From CAYYAQ01 sp964469555 (GTDB lineage Bacteria; Planctomycetota; UBA1135; UBA2386), in the NCBI GenBank assembly GCA_964469555.1, contig CAYYAQ010000002.1, forward strand, positions 36,410 to 100,409: DNA of 64,000 nt. The letters run 5' to 3'. Made by a program: the position numbers and the translations under genes. Positions 1 through 8,153 of the stretch are shown here, piece by piece (the first letter of the stretch is position 1; each line of letters begins with the position of its first letter). Under the pieces are notes generated by a model. That model had not been told where the DNA came from. It worked only from the letters and a program-made list of their open reading frames with translations, and did not search any database.

Positions 1-354
1 TGCCTCCTGGAACTCCTTCATCTCCGCGGCGTCATCAGGAATCGCCTCGCCACCATGCCCAGTCAGCCGATCCGCGTTCAGCTTGCGCCCAGCCTGACGG
101 CGGTGCTTCTTCGCCTCCTTGATCAGGATGCCGACCAACCAGGGCCGCACGGGTCGACCGGAGTCGAACGTGTGCGCGATCTCGATCGCGCGGAGGAACG
201 TCATCTGCACCAGGTCCTCAGCCACGCCACCGTCGCCCGCGACGTGGTTGGCGAGCAAGAGCAACTGCGGCGCGCAGACGTCGAAGACGCGAGCCAGATC
301 CTCAGGTGATTCGCTGACGCAGTAGGAATCGAAGGCGTGGTCGGCTGACGTCAT
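1..354 (-). CDS. ECF-type RNA polymerase sigma factor, partial (runs off the left edge)
   Basis: Read from ATG at 354 on the minus strand, about 118 codons stay open to the window edge. The protein has the sigma-70 region 2 pattern: an acidic stretch with AEDLVQMTFLRAI near residues 44-56, then RPWLVGILIKEAKKHRR, which matches the core-binding and -10-recognition helices of ECF factors. Region 4 must lie outside the window. An ECF factor recruits RNA polymerase to a small regulon. No anti-sigma gene is visible on this side of it. Being minus strand and first in the window, its downstream partners cannot be seen. The family call is firm; the ECF subgroup is unknown. Confidence 0.85.
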   Translation of the reverse strand, partial: MTSADHAFDSYCVSESPEDLARVFDVCAPQLLLLANHVAGDGGVAEDLVQMTFLRAIEIAHTFDSGRPVRPWLVGILIKEAKKHRRQAGRKLNADRLTGHGGEAIPDDAAEMKEFQEA

Positions 355-420
355 GGTCGGTTCTCCTCGGACTGACCGATATCTCCATGAGCGGGCGCCG
401 GGGGTTCACGATTCTGACGA

Positions 421-1116
421 TTATCTCGGTTCGACCTCTTCAGGCGAGGAGTGAATCGTCTGAATCGCCTCTGCCAGTTCGATTTGTGACGGTTCGAGCA
501 CTGCGTCGCTGAGCGCCGTCTTCACGGTCTCGAGGAGCTTGGGAACCAGGTCCGCGAGACGCTCGGCCTCGGAGAGGATGGTGCTCAAGAACTCATCCTG
601 GGTATCGGCATTGATCTCGTTGCAGTTGATGAGGGTCTCCGCGCACGCGCGGATACACGCGATCGGCGCCTGCATCTCGTAGTTCACGAAACCCATGATG
701 TCGACACGAGGGCGCTCCTTCTCCGCGCGCCTCATCTGATACTGTTGCAACGCCGCGTTCAAGACGCAGGAGAACGACCGTTCGGAGCACGGTGTCTTGA
801 GGAAGCGAAACACCTCGTTCTTGTTGATCGTCTGCACCGCGAGGTCGTGGTGGCTTCCACCGGTGAGCAGAACACGGACGGTGCAAGGATCGATGGCCCG
901 CACTCGCTTCAGGAACACGTTTCGATCCATGTCCCGCAATCGATAGTCAGCCACCACGACCGCGAAAGGTCCGGAGTCGGCCAGGATCTTGAGTGCCTCC
1001 CCGCTTCCCTCGGACATCGTGATGTCGTAGTCGTCGCCGAAGCGCTCGCACACCGCCACTCGGGTCTTCTCGTTCTTGTCGACCAACAAGATCGTCTCGT
1101 TCAGCGACTCGGTCAT
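421..1116 (-). CDS. Response regulator with a degenerate histidine-kinase DHp-like domain
   Basis: The 231-aa protein has an N-terminal receiver domain (about residues 8-125). The phosphoacceptor Asp57 (VVVADY), Thr85 (LLTGG) and Lys107 (FLKTP) are present, but the usual acidic pair is reduced to D13-K14. Residues 140-200 resemble a HisKA/DHp dimerisation helix pair (GFVNYEMQAPIACIRACAETL). The His of the normal S-H-E-L-R-T-P motif is Tyr146, and no HATPase domain follows. It cannot autophosphorylate like a kinase, so it probably acts as a phospho-dependent dimerising adaptor or a phosphate sink. It is a monocistron between the sigma factor and the lipoyl operon. The receiver call is firm; the DHp-like call is moderate. 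Confidence 0.85.
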   Translation of the reverse strand: MTESLNETILLVDKNEKTRVAVCERFGDDYDITMSEGSGEALKILADSGPFAVVVADYRLRDMDRNVFLKRVRAIDPCTVRVLLTGGSHHDLAVQTINKNEVFRFLKTPCSERSFSCVLNAALQQYQMRRAEKERPRVDIMGFVNYEMQAPIACIRACAETLINCNEINADTQDEFLSTILSEAERLADLVPKLLETVKTALSDAVLEPSQIELAEAIQTIHSSPEEVEPR

Positions 1117-1178
1117 TCGGGGCCCTCTCCTTATCGACTTGTCGGAAGGAGAGGGCGACTGACCCGTGCGGTTTCGGG

Positions 1179-2270
1179 CTACGACTTGATCTTACCTGAC
1201 AGACGGCCAGTGCGATGGTGGATCTCGCGCAATACACGCCCACCTTCCGTGCAATCGATGAGCCGATTGACGAAGTAGAACAGGTACATCGTCGACAGCC
1301 ATTGCGTGAAGTCTGCCTGCGAACGGCAGTGCTTCCGCAAGTTGAGCATGACCCAGGAGAAGTGCTGCCAGGTGTCGAAACAGGAGTCGCAGTCACGGTC
1401 GACTCCGGTACAGCAACGGCGAGCGGTCACGAAATCCGCGTTGTACGACCGGAAGTGCGGGTTGTAGGCGTTGCCGTTGAGGATCCGCTCCGCGTTGACC
1501 GGATGGTCCGCGGTGATGCTCGTGCAGGTCGAATGACCCCACGTCTCGCCAAAGAGTTCGCCGGTGGAGACGACCTCGGCGAGGCGAGATGTCATCAGGA
1601 CGTCCTCCGGGTGGCGAGCGATCGCCGCATCGATCGCGTCGCGGACGGCGGCGAAGCCCTGCGCGTAGTCGAGTCGTCCACCGCGGTGCTCGAGGTCACC
1701 GTAGAAGTTGAACAACACCCGGTTGCCGTTCTCGACACACCGCGCGACCACGCCTTCGACTTCGTTCGCATATCCGGGCGCGACCGTGTAGTAGAAGAAC
1801 GCGCGCGGATCTCCGGCGTAGTTGCGCAAAGCCTGTTCGAAGACGTCGAGACGCCCACCGCCGCGCAGTTTCTTGTCGGCCTCGTGATCGCCCCACACCG
1901 AGACGCCGATCGGCAGATCTTCGAACCCCTCGTGAGGAATCCGCTTCAGGCCATTGGTCGCGACGCTCAGTCGGAACGCGTCGTAGAGCTTCTTCAAGCA
2001 ATCGAGTTCCAGGCTCGGCTCGCCGCCGACGACGGTGACGAAGTTCGTCCCGCGCGCGCGTTCTCGGACGATGAACTCGTCGAGGTCCGCATGGCTCGCC
2101 GCCCGATGTGCGTCCATGCCTTCCGCGAAGAAGTAGCAACCCTCACACCGGATGTTGCACGCATGCGTCAGATCAACGGAGATGGAACGGATCGGACCCG
2201 CCGCGCGGACCGCGTCGTGAAGTTCCCGCAAGAACGGATCACTCAACCAGGTCTGGATCCTTTCGCTCAT
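1179..2270 (-). CDS. Radical SAM protein of unknown function, last gene of the lipoyl operon
   Basis: This 363-aa protein carries the radical SAM cluster motif CNIRCEGC near residues 38-45, where three cysteines bind the SAM-coordinating 4Fe-4S cluster, and a TVVGGEPSL stretch equivalent to the GGE motif of the family. The C-terminal third adds more cysteines (ARRCCTGVDRDCDSC and a preceding STCTSI), suggesting a second, SPASM-like cluster. Its ATG overlaps the stop of the preceding LipS gene (ATGA), so the two are translationally coupled. It is not LipA or BioB. I do not recognise its substrate; the neighbours suggest a lipoyl-carrier-linked role, which is inference. Confidence 0.85.
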   Translation of the reverse strand: MSERIQTWLSDPFLRELHDAVRAAGPIRSISVDLTHACNIRCEGCYFFAEGMDAHRAASHADLDEFIVRERARGTNFVTVVGGEPSLELDCLKKLYDAFRLSVATNGLKRIPHEGFEDLPIGVSVWGDHEADKKLRGGGRLDVFEQALRNYAGDPRAFFYYTVAPGYANEVEGVVARCVENGNRVLFNFYGDLEHRGGRLDYAQGFAAVRDAIDAAIARHPEDVLMTSRLAEVVSTGELFGETWGHSTCTSITADHPVNAERILNGNAYNPHFRSYNADFVTARRCCTGVDRDCDSCFDTWQHFSWVMLNLRKHCRSQADFTQWLSTMYLFYFVNRLIDCTEGGRVLREIHHRTGRLSGKIKS

Positions 2271-3370
2271 TTCTTCTCGGGCGACTCGCCGAACACTTCA
2301 GACGGTCGCATCTCGCTCCGAATCGTCTCGAGATCCTCGCCGTTGGGCTGGAATGGGTAGTCTCGGTACTCCTCGCTTGGTCGGTACGAACCGAACGGTC
2401 GATTGCAGGCGACTTCGCCCTGCCGATTGGGACACCCATCGGTCATGAACGGAACACCACTATTCGTCGCTTCCGCCACCGTCGACTGCAGCGCGTCGAC
2501 ATCCATCAGCGCGCCTTCGTCGTCGAACGTGATCTTCCCGCGTTCGAGCCCCTTGTGCTCGATGAGGTGCTTGACGAGCTGAATGCGTCGCAGCCGTTGA
2601 ATCGGCGCGCGCGGAACATCTTGCATCGCCGTGTCGGGCTCGGGATTGAAGGAGAAGAGGTAGGCCGCGATCTGTTCGGAATGCAACTTGTGGAACAGGT
2701 CGACGAGGTCACGGTCCATCTCCGCGATCCCGACGACTACGTGGAAGTTGACCTTGTACGGTCCGAATCGCCGTCGCGCCGCGCGGGCGATCTCCCAGTG
2801 CTGGTCCCAATCGTGCGGACCACGCACGCCGCTGCCGCGCGTTTCTTCAAACACTTCCTCGGACGCGGCGTCGAGACCGATGCCGATAATGTCGACGCCA
2901 GCCTTCTGGATCGCGGCCAGTCGATCTTCGTTCAGCAGTCCCGAACTCACGAGCGCCGAGATCGGCACGTCCGGCGCGGCGTGTCGCACACGTTCGGTCA
3001 TGTCGATCAGGTCGCGGTACGCGCGGCCATCGTGAACCTGCGCGATGCACACACGACCGACGCCACCATTCGTCTCCACATCACGCTCGCCGATCTTCTC
3101 GGCGACGATGTCCGTGCGGAACAACGGCCAACTCACGCGGATGAAAGTGTTGTCCTGGGCCAGGCCTGCGCGTTCGCGGGCGAGGCCGCAATAACTGCAG
3201 TTCGCCGCGCAGCCCGCAGGGTAGTTCTGCAGCAGGTTGATGCAGCCGCAGCCACAACGGGAGATCTTGCCCGGCTTGAGGCCAAGCTCGATCGCGGCGG
3301 CCATGCTGATCCTCACCCACTCGGGGCTGAGGTGCTGTTCGCTCTTTTCTGTCAGTAGTTCGACGGTCAA
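2267..3370 (-). CDS. LipS1/LipS2-type radical SAM lipoyl synthase component (biotin-synthase-like), first of two
   Basis: This biotin-synthase-like radical SAM protein has GCGCINLLQNYPAGCAANC followed by SYCGLAR near its N terminus, giving the CxxxCxxC cluster plus extra upstream cysteines. Proteins of this type, long annotated as biotin synthase, are one half of the LipS1/LipS2 pair that inserts the two sulfurs of lipoate; I am not sure which half. The neighbouring second family member and lipoate ligase support the call over BioB, and there are no other bio genes. I chose TTG at 3370, which overlaps the upstream stop (TTTTGA) and gives 367 aa. The open frame extends further up to 3529 but there overlaps the previous gene. 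An internal ATG follows about 27 codons later. Confidence 0.8.
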   Translation of the reverse strand: MTVELLTEKSEQHLSPEWVRISMAAAIELGLKPGKISRCGCGCINLLQNYPAGCAANCSYCGLARERAGLAQDNTFIRVSWPLFRTDIVAEKIGERDVETNGGVGRVCIAQVHDGRAYRDLIDMTERVRHAAPDVPISALVSSGLLNEDRLAAIQKAGVDIIGIGLDAASEEVFEETRGSGVRGPHDWDQHWEIARAARRRFGPYKVNFHVVVGIAEMDRDLVDLFHKLHSEQIAAYLFSFNPEPDTAMQDVPRAPIQRLRRIQLVKHLIEHKGLERGKITFDDEGALMDVDALQSTVAEATNSGVPFMTDGCPNRQGEVACNRPFGSYRPSEEYRDYPFQPNGEDLETIRSEMRPSEVFGESPEKK

Positions 3371-4317
3371 AAGGCCACTCCACAACACGCGTTGATGAAA
3401 TCTGGTTCGAAGCCACGTTCCTGGGCGTACGCGACGATGCCGTCCGCTGGATATGCGATGCCGTTGAACCCCGCGTCCACGGCGAGGCGGTCGATCTTCT
3501 CCTTCATCGCGCCGAGGGGCCGCGCGCACCCGAGCATGACCTCGGTGTTCGGCAACGCCGTGCGCGACGCTTCGAAGAACCCGCCGATCTCTCTGAGCGA
3601 CGGCGGGACGACACCTGACATGTTGGCGCCTCCGAGCGGCATGAGCACGACCAACACGAGCAGGCGCGGCGGGTGACGCAACACCATCTGCAGCGCGCGC
3701 TCCTCGCCCAGCATTCTGCCGAAGTGCAACCCGAGGATGATGTGGGGCACCGTGGGCACGCGATTGCGTTCGAGGCGTTCGAGACAGGCGTCGTAATCAT
3801 CTGGCGTGGACTCGAGGTGGTAGACGTCGCGGATCGTGTCCTCGTGGCCGATCAGGTCGACCATCGCGCCGCCGATGCCGACTTCGGCGAGCCCCGCGCA
3901 CGTCTCCTCGTCCGGGAGACCCGGGTGCACTCGGATGACCATGTCCAGCTCACGCCGCACTCGAATCAGGTCCTGCATGTGCGGGAGCAGCGGCACGCGA
4001 CCCTTCTTGTCGCTTCCGCCCGAGATCAGCACACCGCGGGCACCGCGCTCTTTCAGGCCGGCGCAGAGATCGAACAGGGTCCCGTCGTGCGCCCCGAGGT
4101 CCGTCATGCCGTGCAGCACCTTCATGTTGCAGTGCTCGCAACTCAGCGCGCACGCATTGCCGGTCACGCTGATCGACACGAACTCCGCCGCGTCCTGGCT
4201 CGTGAACTCCGAAGTCGAGTACCGCTTGAGTCCCGGCGCGTGGAAACGCATTCGGTTCGGGAAGTTCGACCGACGAATCTCCATGCACTCTGGACTCACT
4301 TGATGAAGATCCATCAT
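3367..4317 (-). CDS. LipS1/LipS2-type radical SAM lipoyl synthase component, second of two
   Basis: The 316-aa radical SAM protein has the cluster motif CALSCEHCNMK near residues 56-66, a GVLISGGSDKKGRVPL stretch in the region that contacts SAM, and a C-terminal region ending INACCGVAF with paired cysteines that could bind an auxiliary cluster. The pattern matches the 'uncharacterised homologue of biotin synthase' group that includes one half of the LipS1/LipS2 lipoyl synthase. It is flanked by its partner and by lplA, with an ATGA overlap to lplA (4314-4317), so both halves are made in equal amounts. Which number (1 or 2) applies cannot be settled by eye. Confidence 0.8.
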   Translation of the reverse strand: MMDLHQVSPECMEIRRSNFPNRMRFHAPGLKRYSTSEFTSQDAAEFVSISVTGNACALSCEHCNMKVLHGMTDLGAHDGTLFDLCAGLKERGARGVLISGGSDKKGRVPLLPHMQDLIRVRRELDMVIRVHPGLPDEETCAGLAEVGIGGAMVDLIGHEDTIRDVYHLESTPDDYDACLERLERNRVPTVPHIILGLHFGRMLGEERALQMVLRHPPRLLVLVVLMPLGGANMSGVVPPSLREIGGFFEASRTALPNTEVMLGCARPLGAMKEKIDRLAVDAGFNGIAYPADGIVAYAQERGFEPDFINACCGVAF

Positions 4318-5411
4318 GTGTCTACTCCTCCCGGACTGACGAAGCAGCCGTAGGGCGGCTCGACTGCGAAGGCGGCGGCGGTCGCGCTCAGGATCGCTTC
4401 GGTCACGGCGCCGGGCGAGATGTCGGTACCCGGATGAGTCCGCGCCCAGGCTCGAACGGTAGCCTCGACACCCGAATCCTCACAGGAGTGCCAACGCAGC
4501 TTCCATTCGAGATCCGCGATGGCGTCGTCGTCGGCGAAGAAGTCGCCGCGGATGTGCACGGCCTTGAGCATGCGGCCTGCGAGAGCGACGTGTACATCCA
4601 ACGTGCCGGCGGATGTGTCGATCGAAGCCGAACCAGCGGCGTCCCGCACATCCCCGCGACAAGACACCCATTCGTCGGACCGGTACTTCTCAGTAGCGAG
4701 TGTCTCGATCGAGTTCTCCTCGTCCGAGCTGAGTCGCGACGGTTCGATAGCGACGCCAAAGGAACTCGCGAAGCTCTCCGCAACCTTCGCCTGGACATCC
4801 GCCATCACCACCCCGCGACACCACTCGCGCACCGTGGTCGTGCGTCGCGCCACGACGCGCAGCTCGCGCTCGGTGTTCTGTTCGAACGGAGACCGCAACA
4901 CATTCGTCATCAACTCGACATCCAGATCCACGAGCAACGACGCGTGGAAAAGCAATCCGCCCGACGGATCCCGGTAGATCCCCAACCCTGCGATCTTGCG
5001 ACCGGCAACCTCGAGGTCGTTCTTTCCGCGGAAGGCCGCGTCGATTCCGAAGTGACGCAGCGCCCGCGACAGGCCGTCCGAGAACCGGGCCATCAGCTCT
5101 CGAGGTCGACCGTGCCGGTCGCCCCTGCCTCTGAGTGCGAGCGCGACGCCGAGTTGATCGGGCCCCATCAGAATCGCGCCGCCGCCGGTGGGACGCCGTG
5201 ACACTTGCACATCGTGTTCATCGCAAAACGAGAGTCGGATCTCGTTGTCGACATCCTGGAAACGACCGACGAGCGCGCAGTGCGGACGGTATGTGTAGAG
5301 CTTGAGCGTGGGCGGCGACCGGCCAACTCCTACCTCGCGGACAAGGACCTCGTCACCCGCGAGACCCTGGTGGGCGGAGACGCCCGCCGCAGCGAGGAAC
5401 CGCCACGCCAT
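4314..5411 (-). CDS. lplA: Lipoate-protein ligase with C-terminal accessory domain
   Basis: This 365-aa ligase has the LplA core: VSRRPTGGGAILMGPDQLG (residues about 70-88, the RRxxGGGxV motif), then GRKIAGLGIYR with the adenylate-contacting Lys, and a C-terminal LplB-like domain (residues about 265-340). It activates octanoate or lipoate with ATP and attaches it to the carrier lysine. With LipS1/LipS2 enzymes it would load octanoate that is then thiolated on the carrier, as in the alternative lipoate assembly route known from archaea and sulfur oxidisers. The ATG at 5411 shares one base with the stop of the GcvH-like gene (TGATG). A TTG one codon upstream is a less likely start. Confidence 0.9.
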   Translation of the reverse strand: MAWRFLAAAGVSAHQGLAGDEVLVREVGVGRSPPTLKLYTYRPHCALVGRFQDVDNEIRLSFCDEHDVQVSRRPTGGGAILMGPDQLGVALALRGRGDRHGRPRELMARFSDGLSRALRHFGIDAAFRGKNDLEVAGRKIAGLGIYRDPSGGLLFHASLLVDLDVELMTNVLRSPFEQNTERELRVVARRTTTVREWCRGVVMADVQAKVAESFASSFGVAIEPSRLSSDEENSIETLATEKYRSDEWVSCRGDVRDAAGSASIDTSAGTLDVHVALAGRMLKAVHIRGDFFADDDAIADLEWKLRWHSCEDSGVEATVRAWARTHPGTDISPGAVTEAILSATAAAFAVEPPYGCFVSPGGVDT

Positions 5412-5857
5412 CAATCAGCTCCCGGTTCCGATTCGAAACGGGCCGCGGCGGCAGCGACCCACTTGGGGATCGCGGCGCCGGACACGAGCGTCGCGGCATC
5501 AGCATCCCAATCCGTCGCCGCGATCTCGACGAGCCAGCCGCGGTCGTAGGAATCCGTGTTCACGATAAGCGGATCTGCGAGCACTGCGTCATTTCGTCCC
5601 GTGATCGTGCCCGAGATCGGCGCGACGATGTTCGTCGTCATCTTTGCGGCCTCGAGCGTCCCGATCGACTCGCCTCGCGCAACCTGCGTACCCACGTCCT
5701 TCAGCGCCACGTAGGCGAGCTCGCCCAGCGACTCGAGACCGATCGCGTCGATGCCGACGCGCACGTTACCGGTGTCGGCGTCAGGCTTCGCCCAGAGGTG
5801 GTGCTCCCTCTGGTAGTGACGGTCTTCTGGGATATGGAACGAACGATCGGCGGTCAT
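5411..5857 (-). CDS. GcvH-like lipoyl carrier protein
   Basis: This 148-aa protein has the H-protein fold pattern: HHLWAKPD near residue 20, GIDAIGLESLGELAYVALKD, then the beta-hairpin GTLEAAKMTTNIVAPISGTI whose Lys72 is the predicted lipoylation site. The hairpin has EAAKM rather than the usual ESVKA of GcvH, so it partly resembles the EAMKM biotin hairpin. No gcvT or gcvP is present in the window. It heads the five-gene operon, suggesting a dedicated carrier loaded by the ligase and LipS pair behind it, like LbpA of the sHdr systems. It starts at ATG 5857. A role in ordinary glycine cleavage remains possible. Confidence 0.85.
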   Translation of the reverse strand: MTADRSFHIPEDRHYQREHHLWAKPDADTGNVRVGIDAIGLESLGELAYVALKDVGTQVARGESIGTLEAAKMTTNIVAPISGTITGRNDAVLADPLIVNTDSYDRGWLVEIAATDWDADAATLVSGAAIPKWVAAAAARFESEPGAD

Positions 5858-6059
5858 GGCGGAACTCTCGGTGACACAAGGGGCTGGAATCGTAGCGGCA
5901 CCGACCCGTGAGACGAATGATCCAATCACCCTCATCTTTGGGAGAAAACTCGCGACCATCGACATCCAGCAGGATCGCCCAGCTCGGACTCCCAGAGCCG
6001 GAAGAGGACTCGCGCGTTCATGGGAACGGCATCCGCAATACCCGGCTCCGCGACCGGCG

Positions 6060-6506
6060 TTACGCCAGGATCTCGGTGACGACGCGGCCTTCGACGTCGG
6101 TGAGTCGGCGCTGGATGCCGTCGGGGTTGTGGTCGCGACCCCAGACGACGCGATCGATCTTCGTGGGCTTGGCGAGCTCGATCTGCACCCAGCCGCGACC
6201 GCTCTGGTTCGAGATCCAACTGCGTTCGTTGCCGTACCGACCATCGTTGATGTGCGAGAGTTTGTGGCGCACGTTGCTCGGATAGTCGCCGGATGACGTC
6301 GCCTTGGCACCCACGATCGCGAAGGCGATGTTGGCAGACGTCTCGCCGGTTGAGTAGACCTCGAGCTCGTCGATGCACGGCTCCAACCCAGCATCTCGGA
6401 GACCACTCCACAGCGGTTGACTCCCGATGTCGCCTGCGCCATCGGCGAAAACCTGTTGGTCGATCGTGCCGAGAGATCGGCGACTCGCGGGACCTGTCGC
6501 GCGCAA
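6060..6506 (-). pseudogene. Fragment with an F5/8 type C (discoidin-like) domain
   Basis: The minus-strand frame carries ATSSGDYPSNVRHKLSHIND, followed by GNERSWISNQSGRGWVQIEL and IDRVVWGRD. This is the galactose-binding-like domain found near the middle or end of planctomycete DUF1553-type secreted proteins. Neither a signal peptide nor the DUF1549/DUF1553 domains are present on either side, and the upstream part of the frame (6390-6506) is not recognisable. It is therefore a detached piece of a larger gene rather than a working 148-aa protein. It ends against the receiver-domain remnant on the other strand, which suggests a rearrangement breakpoint nearby. Confidence 0.6.
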
Positions 6507-6714
6507 CCCGGCGGCGGTACGACGAGGTCGTACGAACTGGAACGCGGTATAGGACTTGGCGCAACAGCAAGCGTTCCACTCAGCATCCAGCAGGCGACGG
6601 ACGAAGAGTTTCTGACCTCTTCAGCGAGGACCCAACATGGAGGCACGACGAAGCGCCGCCAGAATCGACAGAAGCACTCGACACACGAACTGCCGAAGTG
6701 TTCCGGGACTGAAC

Positions 6715-6918
6715 TTGATTCAAACACTGAACCGCCACAACCAGGATATTCCGTTCGTTCTGTTCTCGGCGCACGATCCCAGGCGCGGGGTCACTGACCA
6801 GGTGTCAGCCGCCCTGGTCAAGTCGAAGACGAGCACGCAGATGCTCGCGGACACGATCACCTCTCTCGCGCACAAGCCGATTGGCGCAGTGGAACCGCGA
6901 ACTCAGGGGCAGTCATGA
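6715..6918 (+). pseudogene. C-terminal remnant of a receiver domain (probably of a hybrid histidine kinase)
   Basis: The reading frame LIQTLNRHNQDIPFVLFSAH, then VSAALVKSKTSTQMLADTI, matches the last two thirds of a receiver domain as found at the C terminus of hybrid kinases, including the switch Ser (LFSAH) and the conserved Lys (LVKSK). The phosphoacceptor half and everything before it are missing: upstream of about 6715 the frame is not recognisable. Its TGA overlaps the ATG of the next gene (ATGA at 6915-6918), so the pair was once a kinase-regulator operon. It may be a relic of a deletion or of an assembly join. Confidence 0.6.
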
Positions 6919-7310
6919 CCGCAAGACCACTCGAGAAGATCCTCCTCGTCGAGGACGATACGGACATCCAGGAAGTGGCCCTGATCTCACTCGTATCCAT
7001 CGGTGGCTACACGGTGAAGGTATGCGACGACGGCATGGAAGCCGTTCTCTCCGCGCCGAAGTTTGTTCCGGACCTGATCCTCATGGACTTGATGATGCCG
7101 AACATGGACGGTCCGACCACGATGGAGGAGTTGCGCAACATCCCCGAGACAGCTGATATCCCCGTCGTGTTAATGACCGCCAAGGTGCAGGCAGAAGATC
7201 GCCGGCGCTACGACGCGATGGGCGCGCTGGGAGTCATCGCCAAGCCATTCGACCCGCTGGCGTTGACGCCTCGCCTGGAGGCGATGTGGGAAGCGCACCA
7301 CATGGACTGA
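6915..7310 (+). CDS. Single-domain CheY-like response regulator
   Basis: The 131-aa protein is a complete stand-alone receiver domain: acidic pair in LLVEDDTD, phosphoacceptor Asp in LILMDLMMPNMDG, switch Thr in VVLMTAK and Lys in VIAKPFDP. There is no output domain, so it acts by protein contact or as a phosphorelay intermediate. It follows, with an ATGA overlap, the remnant of a hybrid-kinase receiver domain, so its cognate sensor seems to be broken here. If that break is real, the regulator may now be orphaned or served by another kinase. Confidence 0.93.
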   Translation: MTARPLEKILLVEDDTDIQEVALISLVSIGGYTVKVCDDGMEAVLSAPKFVPDLILMDLMMPNMDGPTTMEELRNIPETADIPVVLMTAKVQAEDRRRYDAMGALGVIAKPFDPLALTPRLEAMWEAHHMD

Positions 7311-7399
7311 GCCGAGCCGGAGACACTCGTGATCGCACTGCTACCGCGCTCTCCGCGCCAGCGAGGATCGCGTCGGCAGGGAATGCCGATAAACACGCC

Positions 7400-7642
7400 A
7401 TGAGATTGGGTCGATTTGTGGTGATGCTGGCCGTGCTGTCACTGACGGCGTGCGGTTCAAAGGACAAGGAAAAGGCTGAAGGGGCCAAGGCTGATGACAA
7501 ACAGCCGGGCAACATCCTCACGCTCCCGATTACCGCGCCGATGGCGGCGCGGCGACGGTTGATCCACGACATGGACAAGAACAAGAACGCTGCGCGCGAG
7601 CGAAAGAAGCAGTTCGATTCGGTGATCAACGGCGGTCGCTGA
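7400..7642 (+). CDS. Small lipoprotein, 80 aa
   Basis: From ATG 7400 the protein starts MRLGRFVVMLAVLSLTACGS, a clear type II signal peptide with lipobox LTAC (Cys18). A very polar Lys/Glu/Asp-rich segment follows (DKEKAEGAKADDK), then a basic C-terminal helix (residues about 45-76) rich in Arg, Lys and Asp. I do not recognise a family. It would be anchored to the outer or inner membrane facing the periplasm. It stands alone between the response regulator and the convergent SEC-C gene. Confidence 0.7.
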   Translation: MRLGRFVVMLAVLSLTACGSKDKEKAEGAKADDKQPGNILTLPITAPMAARRRLIHDMDKNKNAARERKKQFDSVINGGR

Positions 7643-7649
7643 GCAAGCG

Positions 7650-8153
7650 CTACTTGTCGCCGAGCTGCATGCAGCACTTCTTGAACTTCTTGCCACTGCC
7701 GCACGGACACGGGTCATTGCGACCGGTTTTCTGAGCCCGGTGCACGATCGTCTTGGTCTTCCCGGTCACGGCGATGCCGTCCCGGTGGGCGATTCCCGAC
7801 GCGACGGCTTCGCGAAACGCGGCGGCGTGCTCCTCGAGTGCGCGGCGCTGTTCGAACGCCGCGACGACGACTTCGGTCTCGTCGAGATGCGCGAGGTAGG
7901 CGGCGATCACATTCTCGGTCGCGGTTGCGAGTGGATCCTTCACCCCAAAGTGCCGCGGCAGAATCTCCGTCAGGACGGCGGACAACTCCTCGCCATCCAG
8001 CAGGCGCGGTGCCTTGCCAGCGTCGACATAGCACGCGGTAAGGAACCGCTGGACGACGGCGCGGATGTCCTCGGTCTTGGCTGCGTCGATCGTGACCGCG
8101 TGAGACGAGTCGAGGAACGCGGCACTATCGAGCAACACTCGACGCTCTGTCAC
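7650..8153 (-). CDS. SEC-C motif protein coupled to a sulfatase
   Basis: The 167-aa protein ends in a textbook SEC-C zinc-binding motif ([18 protein letters not shown], residues about 145-162), as at the C terminus of SecA and in many small cytoplasmic proteins. The preceding 140 residues are helical and unassigned. Its ATG at 8153 overlaps the stop of the upstream sulfatase gene (ATGA), so the two are co-translated. The motif usually mediates zinc-dependent protein or ribosome contacts. Its role with a sulfatase is unknown; an export or targeting function is only a guess. Confidence 0.85.
   Translation of the reverse strand: MTERRVLLDSAAFLDSSHAVTIDAAKTEDIRAVVQRFLTACYVDAGKAPRLLDGEELSAVLTEILPRHFGVKDPLATATENVIAAYLAHLDETEVVVAAFEQRRALEEHAAAFREAVASGIAHRDGIAVTGKTKTIVHRAQKTGRNDPCPCGSGKKFKKCCMQLGDK

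Noticed and set aside
2267..4317. Biotin synthase (BioB) pair
   Set aside because: No bioA, bioD or bioF nearby; a lipoate ligase and a lipoyl-type carrier are directly coupled, and these biotin-synthase-like groups include LipS1/LipS2.
7650..8153. SEC-C protein as evidence for selenocysteine or SecA
   Set aside because: The name refers to the C-terminal zinc motif of SecA; it has no link to selenium, and no SecA domains are present.
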